Shown one piece after another: positions 12,672 through 17,536 of a stretch of 17,536 nucleotides of DNA. The notes under the pieces are model-generated. The model worked only from the letters and a program-made list of their open reading frames with translations, was not told the origin of the DNA and did no database searches. Made by a program: the position numbers and the translations under genes. This DNA comes from Anaerolineae bacterium (GTDB lineage: Bacteria; Chloroflexota; Anaerolineae; B4-G1; SLSP01), in the NCBI GenBank assembly GCA_018055515.1, contig JAGPHL010000035.1:1-17536 (forward strand), in the 5' to 3' direction. Within the stretch, counting starts at the first letter, position 1, and each line of letters starts with the position of its first letter.

Positions 12672-15011
12672 ATGGCTGGAGCACTCCGACACCGCGTAGA
12701 CGCTCTCCTGGCCCGCATGACGCTGGAGGAACAACTGGCGCAGCTGGGCTCCTGCTGGATGCATGAATTGCAGACCGACGGCGTCCTGGATCCCGCCCTG
12801 ATGCAGCGTCACCTGCATCAGGGAATCGGCCAGATCACCCGCCCAGGGGGCAACTCCACGTTGCCCCCGGCAGAGATCGCGCAAGCCACCAACGCCCTGC
12901 AGCGCTATCTGGTCGAACAAACGCGCCTGGGCATTCCCGCCATCTTCCACGAGGAGGCCTGTTGCGGCGCCATGGTGCGCGAGGGAACCCAATTCCCACA
13001 GCCCATCGGCCTGGCCAGCACCTTCGAACCCGCCCTGGCCGAGGCCATGACGACGGCCATCCGCCGCCAGCTGCTCGCCATCGGCGCACGCCAGGCCCTC
13101 GCGCCCGTGCTCGACCTGGCCTGGGACCCGCGTTGGGGCCGCCTCGAGGAAACCTTCGGCGAAGACCCCACCCTCGTGGCGCACTTCGGCGTGGCCTACG
13201 TGCGGGGGCTGCAAGGCAGCGCCCTCACCGGGGGCGTGCTGGCGACCGGCAAACACTTCATCGGACACAGCGCCTCGGAGGGCGGACTCAACTGCGCCCC
13301 CGTGCATTTGGGACGGTACGAGCTGCACGATCTCTTCCTCGCCCCCTTCCAGGCCGCCATCCGCGACGCTCACCTGGCCACCCTCATGAATTCCTATCCC
13401 GAACTGGATGGCGAAGTCGTCGCGGCGTCGCGCCAGATCCTCACCGGGCTGCTGCGCGAGGAGCTGGGCTTCGAGGGGCTGATCGTCTCTGACTACGAGG
13501 CCATTCTCATGCTGCACACCTATCATCGGCTGGCGCCCGACCTGCGCCGCGCCGCCGTGCTGGCGCTGCAAGCCGGCATCGAGGTGGAGCTCCCCACCAC
13601 CGTCTGCTACAGCGACCTGCTCCGTCAGGCGCTGGAAGCCGGCGAACTGGAGCTCGAGACCATCCAGCAGGCCGTGCGGCATCACCTGCAGCTGAAATTC
13701 GAACTCGGGCTCTTCGACGCCCCCTACGTGGAGGAGGGACACGTCGCGGAAATCTTCGCCGCGCCGGAAAATCGCACGTTGGCGCGCGAGATCGCCCGAA
13801 AGAGCCTGGTGCTGTTGAAAAACGACGGCGTGTTGCCGCTCGAACGCCCCCTGAAGACGCTCGCAGTCATCGGTCCCAATGCCCACAGCGGACGGAACCT
13901 GCTGGGCGATTACACCTACGCCTCGCAGCGCGAGCTGGCTGCTGTCCAGTTTGAGGGGGCCCCCACCGCGCCGGTGGATCCGCTCACACAGCCGCCCATC
14001 CCCACCGTGCTGGAGGGACTGCGCGCCTTACTCACGCCGGCCACACAGGTGCTCTACGCGCGCGGGTGTGACAATCTGGACCCGGATCGCAGCGGCTTTG
14101 CGGAAGCGGTGCGCCTCGCTGAGCAAGCGGACGCCGTAGTGCTGGTGTTGGGCGACCGCTCCGGCCTGCTGCCCCATTGCACAACCGGCGAGACGCGCGA
14201 TTGCGCCTCCCTGCAGCTGCCCGGCGTCCAGAACGACCTGGCGCGGGCCATCCTGGCGACCGGCAGACCCGTCGTTGTCGTCCTCGTCACCGGGCGTCCC
14301 TACGCCATCACGGAGCTGGCCGCACGCGCCAACGCCATCCTCGAAGCGTGGCTTCCCGGCGAGGAAGGCGGCATCGCCATCGCCGAAGCGCTGTTGGGCC
14401 TGATCGCCCCCGGCGGCAAACTTCCCCTCACCTTCCCGCGCGCGGTCGGCCAGCTTCCCATCCACTACAATCACAAACCTTCCGCCGGGCGCTCCAACTG
14501 GTACGGCGACTACACGGACGAATCCGTGAAGCCGCTCTATCCCTTCGGGCACGGCTTGAGTTACACCACCTTCGCGTATGAGGAGCTGCGCATCACGCCC
14601 GCTCAGGCGACGGTAGACGGCACAGTCGCCATCAGCCTGACGGTGAGCAACACCGGCTCCCGCCGCGGCGACGAGGTCGTGCAGCTCTACGTGCGGGATG
14701 AATTCGCCAGCGTGCCGCGCCCCGTCCAGGAGCTCAAAGGCTATCTGCGCCTGACGCTCGAACCCGGCGAACGCCGGCGCGTCACCTTCCACCTGCCGGT
14801 GAACCAGCTGGCGTTCTATACTCACGACTTCGAGCTCATCCTGGAGCCCGGACGCATCGAGGTGCTGGTGGGCAGCTCCGCCGGGGACATCCGGTTGCGC
14901 GGCGACTTCGAGATTGTCGGGCCAGAACGCATGAGCGTCGCGCAGCGCGTCTTCTTCTGCCCCGTAGAAAGCGAACGCCCCGGCTCCCTCCCAGAACGGA
15001 GGCAACCATGA
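12672..15011 (+). CDS. GH3 beta-xylosidase/beta-glucosidase-like enzyme, cytoplasmic
   Basis: Retaining glycoside hydrolase family 3, here most likely splitting xylo-oligosaccharides from the non-reducing end to xylose. From the ATG at 12672 it has 779 residues and no signal peptide. The N-terminal barrel (about 1-350) contains PAIFHEEACCG (89-99), DLAWDPRWGRLEETFGEDP (148-166), GKHFIGHS (193-200) and the nucleophile D274 in LIVSDYEAI. The second domain (about 375-600) carries LVLLKNDGVLPL (379-390) and the acid/base candidate E507 in TTGETRDCASLQLPG. YPFGHGLSYTTF (623-634) precedes the fibronectin type III-like domain (about 640-735), and a tail of about 40 residues has no clear domain. AGGTGG (12661-12666), 5 nt upstream, favours this ATG over the in-frame GTG at 12663. 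The stop overlaps xylB (ATGA). Beta-glucosidase or arabinofuranosidase activity cannot be excluded from sequence. Confidence 0.92.
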   Translation: MAGALRHRVDALLARMTLEEQLAQLGSCWMHELQTDGVLDPALMQRHLHQGIGQITRPGGNSTLPPAEIAQATNALQRYLVEQTRLGIPAIFHEEACCGAMVREGTQFPQPIGLASTFEPALAEAMTTAIRRQLLAIGARQALAPVLDLAWDPRWGRLEETFGEDPTLVAHFGVAYVRGLQGSALTGGVLATGKHFIGHSASEGGLNCAPVHLGRYELHDLFLAPFQAAIRDAHLATLMNSYPELDGEVVAASRQILTGLLREELGFEGLIVSDYEAILMLHTYHRLAPDLRRAAVLALQAGIEVELPTTVCYSDLLRQALEAGELELETIQQAVRHHLQLKFELGLFDAPYVEEGHVAEIFAAPENRTLAREIARKSLVLLKNDGVLPLERPLKTLAVIGPNAHSGRNLLGDYTYASQRELAAVQFEGAPTAPVDPLTQPPIPTVLEGLRALLTPATQVLYARGCDNLDPDRSGFAEAVRLAEQADAVVLVLGDRSGLLPHCTTGETRDCASLQLPGVQNDLARAILATGRPVVVVLVTGRPYAITELAARANAILEAWLPGEEGGIAIAEALLGLIAPGGKLPLTFPRAVGQLPIHYNHKPSAGRSNWYGDYTDESVKPLYPFGHGLSYTTFAYEELRITPAQATVDGTVAISLTVSNTGSRRGDEVVQLYVRDEFASVPRPVQELKGYLRLTLEPGERRRVTFHLPVNQLAFYTHDFELILEPGRIEVLVGSSAGDIRLRGDFEIVGPERMSVAQRVFFCPVESERPGSLPERRQP

Positions 15012-16504
15012 AGTATTTCCTGGGACTCGACATTTCGACGACCGGCAGCAAAGCGCTGCTGATCAACGCGCGGGGGAACGTCGTAGCAGCAGCTGTCAGC
15101 CCGCACACCCTCCAGATTCCCCATCCCCTCTGGTCCGAACAGGATCCGCACGAATGGTGGCAGGCAGCGTCGGGCGCCATCCGCCAGGCGCTGGCCGAAA
15201 GCGGCGTCAGCGGGGCGGACATCGCCGCCATCGGGCTGACCGGGCAGATGCACGGGCTGGTGCTGCTCGATGCGGCGGGCGAAGTCCTGCGTCCGGCCAT
15301 CCTGTGGAACGACCAGCGCACCCAGGCGCAATGCGATGAGATTCACCGCCGCGTGGGCCGCGAGCGCTTCATCCAGATCACCGGCAACGTGGCGCTCACC
15401 GGTTTCACCGCGCCCAAGCTCCTGTGGGTGCAGCAAAACGAGCCCGAAGTCTACGCGCGGGCGCGGCATGTGCTGCTGCCCAAGGATTACGTCCGCTACC
15501 GCCTGACCGGCGTCTACGCGATGGACAAAGCCGACGGCGCCGGCACGGCGCTGTTCGATTTGAAACAGCGCACCTGGTCCGCCGCCGTATTGGAGCTTCT
15601 GGGGATTCCGGCTGACTGGCTGCCGCCCACTTTTGAAGGCCCACAGATCACCGGCGCGGTGACGGCGGAAGCCGCGGCGCTCACGGGATTGCGGGTCGGC
15701 ACGCCGGTGGTAGCCGGCGGTGGCGATCAGGCCGCGCAGGCGGTCGGCGTGGGCGCTGTGGAGCCCGGTGTCGTGGCGCTCACCGTCGGGACGAGTGGCG
15801 TCGTCTTCGCCACCACGCCCACAGCCCTCATCGAGCCGCAAGGTCGCCTGCACGCCTTCTGTCACGCCGTTCCCGGCCTGTGGCATTTCATGGGGGTGAT
15901 GCTCTCAGCAGCGGGCAGCCTGCAATGGTATCGGGACGCCCTCGCGCCGCAGCAAGACTTCACCGAGCTGCTGGACGAGGCGGCGACGGTTCCCGCCGGC
16001 AGCGAGGGGCTGCACTTCCTGCCCTACCTCACCGGCGAGCGCACGCCCTATCCCGATCCCCTGGCGCGCGGCGCCTGGGTCGGCCTGACCCTCCGTCACG
16101 GGCGCGGCCATCTGACGCGCGCGTTGATCGAGGGCGTCTCTTTTGGCCTGAAAGACAGCTTCACGCTGATCCAGGAAGCGGGCCTGGGGGAGATTCGGCA
16201 AGTACGCGCTTCCGGCGGCGGGACGAAAAGTCCCCTTTGGCGGCAGATCCTCGCCTCGGTGCTGGAGACCGAGCTGGTCACCGTCAACACTACCGAGGGA
16301 GCGGCCTACGGGGCCGCCTTGCTGGCCGCGGTGGGGGTGGGGCAGTGGCCCGATGTGCCTGCCGCCTGTAACGCCGCCATCCAGATCACCGGCAGCGTCA
16401 CCCCTCTCGCGGCGCAAGTGGAGGTATATCGCCGCGCCTATCCCCTCTACCGCAGCCTGTATCCGGCCCTGCGCGACATTTTTGCGGCTTCTGCTTCCAT
16501 GTAA
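15008..16504 (+). CDS. xylB: Xylulokinase
   Basis: Phosphorylates D-xylulose with ATP to xylulose 5-phosphate, the entry to the pentose phosphate pathway. The 498-residue FGGY-family kinase begins with FLGLDISTTGSKALLIN (4-20), the first phosphate-binding loop. IGLTGQMHGLVLLD (75-88), including the substrate-binding MHG, and ILWNDQR (98-104) are characteristic of xylulokinase within the family. GGGDQAA (237-243) gives the catalytic base D240, and LTVGTSGVVF (258-267) the next ATP-site motif. LPYLTGERTPYPDPLARGAW and RASGGGTKSPLWRQILA follow further on. Length is normal. The ATG overlaps the GH3 stop, and GGAGG (14998-15002) lies 5 nt upstream, so the two are translationally coupled. It is the last gene of the locus; a repeat copy with a hairpin follows directly. 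Confidence 0.97.
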   Translation: MKYFLGLDISTTGSKALLINARGNVVAAAVSPHTLQIPHPLWSEQDPHEWWQAASGAIRQALAESGVSGADIAAIGLTGQMHGLVLLDAAGEVLRPAILWNDQRTQAQCDEIHRRVGRERFIQITGNVALTGFTAPKLLWVQQNEPEVYARARHVLLPKDYVRYRLTGVYAMDKADGAGTALFDLKQRTWSAAVLELLGIPADWLPPTFEGPQITGAVTAEAAALTGLRVGTPVVAGGGDQAAQAVGVGAVEPGVVALTVGTSGVVFATTPTALIEPQGRLHAFCHAVPGLWHFMGVMLSAAGSLQWYRDALAPQQDFTELLDEAATVPAGSEGLHFLPYLTGERTPYPDPLARGAWVGLTLRHGRGHLTRALIEGVSFGLKDSFTLIQEAGLGEIRQVRASGGGTKSPLWRQILASVLETELVTVNTTEGAAYGAALLAAVGVGQWPDVPAACNAAIQITGSVTPLAAQVEVYRRAYPLYRSLYPALRDIFAASASM

Positions 16505-16505
16505 A

Positions 16506-16553
16506 CCGGGGCTGGAATCCCCGGCCTGACCCCGACAGCCGCGCTGAAGCGCG
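16506..16553 (+). repeat. Interspersed hairpin repeat, copy 2, after xylB
   Basis: CCGGGG (16506-16511) pairs with CCCCGG (16519-16524) 2 nt after the xylB stop, then CCTGAC and CGCGCT-GA-AGCGCG (16540-16553) follow in the same order as in the copy at 6766-6811. The first hairpin could help end xylB transcription but has no T run. The next 50 nt carry further complementary words (GCGGTT and AACCGC) without a clean structure. Confidence 0.6.
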
Positions 16554-16607
16554 CCGTTTGCGGTTAAATGTGCTTTCCCCGCAAAGAAAACCGCCGGGAT
16601 AACAAGC

Positions 16608-16659
16608 GGCCACGGACCCCAGACGATCGGCAGCAGTCCTGCGTCTGGAGTCCGTGGCC
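16608..16659. terminator. Long inverted repeat between convergent genes
   Basis: An 18-nt left arm (16608-16625, GGCCACGGACCCCAGACG) and an 18-nt right arm (16642-16659) are complementary except for one C-A mismatch, around a 16-nt loop. It lies between xylB (+) and the convergent gene ending at 16669 (-). This position fits a bidirectional transcription stop or transcript stabiliser, although no long T run follows on either strand. Confidence 0.6.
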
Positions 16660-16668
16660 GAAATGCAG

Positions 16669-17046
16669 TTACGCCGTGTGGATGTTCTGAGCGCCCTCGC
16701 GAAGCTGGCCGCGCAGCGCGGAGATGCGCTCACGGGCAGCCGCGATGCGAGCAAAGGCGTCACTCTTGGCCTGAATCCCCGCCTGGAGCAGATAGGTCAC
16801 CCCCTCGCGGCGCGTCTTCACCACCTCCGCCTCCACGAGCATGTCGAGATGTTCGCGCGTCGTGTCGTCCACATGCACCACCATGAGTTGCGAGAGGTCC
16901 TGCGCGCTCTTCACCAGCGCCTCGCCGAGGTTCTCGAGCAGCGCCACCGTGCTGTCTACCACCTGCCGCCAGGCCTCGCCGCTCGTCGCCCCTCCAGAAG
17001 TTTCGGAGGCCGTCACCGTCGTTTCCACCGTCGTTTCATCCGTCAT
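16669..17046 (-). CDS. Small protein with ribbon-helix-helix-like segment (paralogue 1)
   Basis: Not recognised as a named protein. The 125-residue product has a Thr/Glu-rich disordered start (1-22), an amphipathic helix (about 25-52), and a central stretch at about 55-92 (MVVHVDDTTREHLDMLVEAE, then VVKTRREGVTYLLQAGI). This fits the strand-helix-helix pattern of CopG/Arc-type DNA-binding proteins. A charged C-terminal helix (95-118) could form a coiled coil. It shares HLDMLVEAEV exactly with the upstream gene, and the two are tandem paralogues separated by 23 nt. AAAGGAG (17056-17062, minus strand) lies 9 nt before the ATG. The typical RHH pattern has an N-terminal strand and small N-terminus, so a central position is unusual. 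Function unknown; a DNA-binding or oligomerising role is only inferred. Confidence 0.7.
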   Translation of the reverse strand: MTDETTVETTVTASETSGGATSGEAWRQVVDSTVALLENLGEALVKSAQDLSQLMVVHVDDTTREHLDMLVEAEVVKTRREGVTYLLQAGIQAKSDAFARIAAARERISALRGQLREGAQNIHTA

Positions 17047-17069
17047 CGTCCTCTGCTCCTTTCCTAAAC

Positions 17070-17477
17070 CTACTCGTTGGTCGTCATCGTCTGCCGCAGC
17101 TGCTCGCGCAGTTCGGCAATCTGCCGGGTGATTTCTTCGATCCTGGCGAAAAACGCCTCATTGGCGCGGATGCCCTCACTGATGAGGAAAGCGGCGCTTT
17201 CACTGCGGCTCTTGGTCACCTCGGCCTCGACGAGCATGTCGAGATGTCGCAGCGCGTCGTCATTGATCCGCACCATCACCACGTTGGCGCGATCCTCCAG
17301 AGCCGTCGCCAGGGTCTTGCTCAAGGACTCCATGCTTTTCTCCAAAGCGCTCATGAAGCTGGCGCTTGAGGAACGCGAGCCGGCCTTCTTCGGTTCCTCC
17401 GCTTCGGAGGCCGCCCCCTCGGGCAGCGTTCCCGGCTCAGCCCCACTGTCAGAGCCTGGCTTGATTTCCTCTTCCAT
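17070..17477 (-). CDS. Small protein with ribbon-helix-helix-like segment (paralogue 2)
   Basis: First gene of the minus-strand pair, 135 residues. Residues 1-40 are acidic, then Ser/Lys-rich, and probably disordered. Residues 41-62 form an amphipathic helix. Residues 65-103 (NVVMVRINDDALRHLDMLVE, then AEVTKSRSESAAFLISEGIR) match the ribbon-helix-helix pattern better than the sister protein: strand, helix A, turn with KSRSE, helix B. The C-terminal 105-130 is a likely coiled coil. AGGAGGT (17483-17489, minus strand) lies 5 nt before the ATG. The gene is close to the window edge, and 59 nt of upstream sequence show no convincing promoter. The two products could form a heterodimer or act as separate regulators. 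Phasin-like or chromosome-associated roles are also conceivable, and nothing here distinguishes them. Confidence 0.72.
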   Translation of the reverse strand: MEEEIKPGSDSGAEPGTLPEGAASEAEEPKKAGSRSSSASFMSALEKSMESLSKTLATALEDRANVVMVRINDDALRHLDMLVEAEVTKSRSESAAFLISEGIRANEAFFARIEEITRQIAELREQLRQTMTTNE

Positions 17478-17536
17478 GTTCCACCTCCTGTAAGTATACC
17501 CACAGAGTTGCTATCGAATTACGTGTAATATTGTAA

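Noticed and set aside
11478..13886. An 802-codon minus-strand open frame opposite xylA and GH3
   Set aside because: It is an antisense shadow of two well-supported GC-rich genes with intact catalytic residues; it has no recognisable domain.
17493..17498. TATACT on the minus strand as -10 of the RHH gene pair
   Set aside because: It would start transcription at the Shine-Dalgarno itself, and no suitable -35 lies 17 bp upstream.

Overview
The window reads as a chromosomal segment from a GC-rich bacterium, most likely a Chloroflexota (Anaerolineae-like) organism. This is inferred from a lipoprotein-anchored sugar-binding protein, an actinobacterial/Thermus-type (group I) xylose isomerase, and GC-rich intergenic gaps filled with short hairpin and word-like repeats. 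No rRNA, tRNA, CRISPR array or intact mobile element is visible, so the phylum call rests on gene content and memory of similar genomes and is not proven.

Region A (1-3604, + strand) is a compact set: a membrane-anchored thioredoxin-fold redoxin with a CPGC active site; an 87-residue secreted peptide with eight cysteines in its predicted 55-residue mature part; and two oligopeptide-type (DppB/DppC-like) ABC permeases starting 15 nt after the peptide gene and coupled to each other by a TTGA overlap. The second permease carries an unusual N-terminal extension. No ATPase or binding protein is present in the window. The first kilobase is visibly less GC-rich than the rest. This is the best candidate for an undescribed system: dedicated disulfide maturation plus transport of a small Cys- and aromatic-rich peptide.

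Region B (3605-4210) is a gap of about 600 nt. It holds a sigma70-like promoter (TTGACA-N16-TAGAAT), a LacI-family operator over the likely transcription start, a strong leader stem-loop, about 300 nt with no convincing gene, and a second near-perfect LacI operator next to the regulator's ribosome binding site.

Region C (4211-16504, all + strand) is a complete intracellular xylo-oligosaccharide utilisation locus: LacI-type repressor, lipoprotein solute-binding protein, two MalF/MalG-type permeases (no ATPase gene), a lipoprotein GH8 similar to reducing-end xylose-releasing exo-oligoxylanase, a cytoplasmic GH10 xylanase, xylose isomerase (XylA), a cytoplasmic GH3 beta-xylosidase-like enzyme and xylulokinase (XylB). 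Together they would capture xylo-oligosaccharides, import them, cut them to xylose, and convert xylose through xylulose to xylulose 5-phosphate. A stable hairpin separates the binding-protein gene from the permeases. Repeats of several kinds occupy the gaps before the first permease and before GH10, and one family recurs after xylB.

Region D (16505-17536) holds a repeat copy, a long inverted repeat between convergent genes, and two tandem minus-strand paralogues with a central ribbon-helix-helix-like segment, of unknown function.
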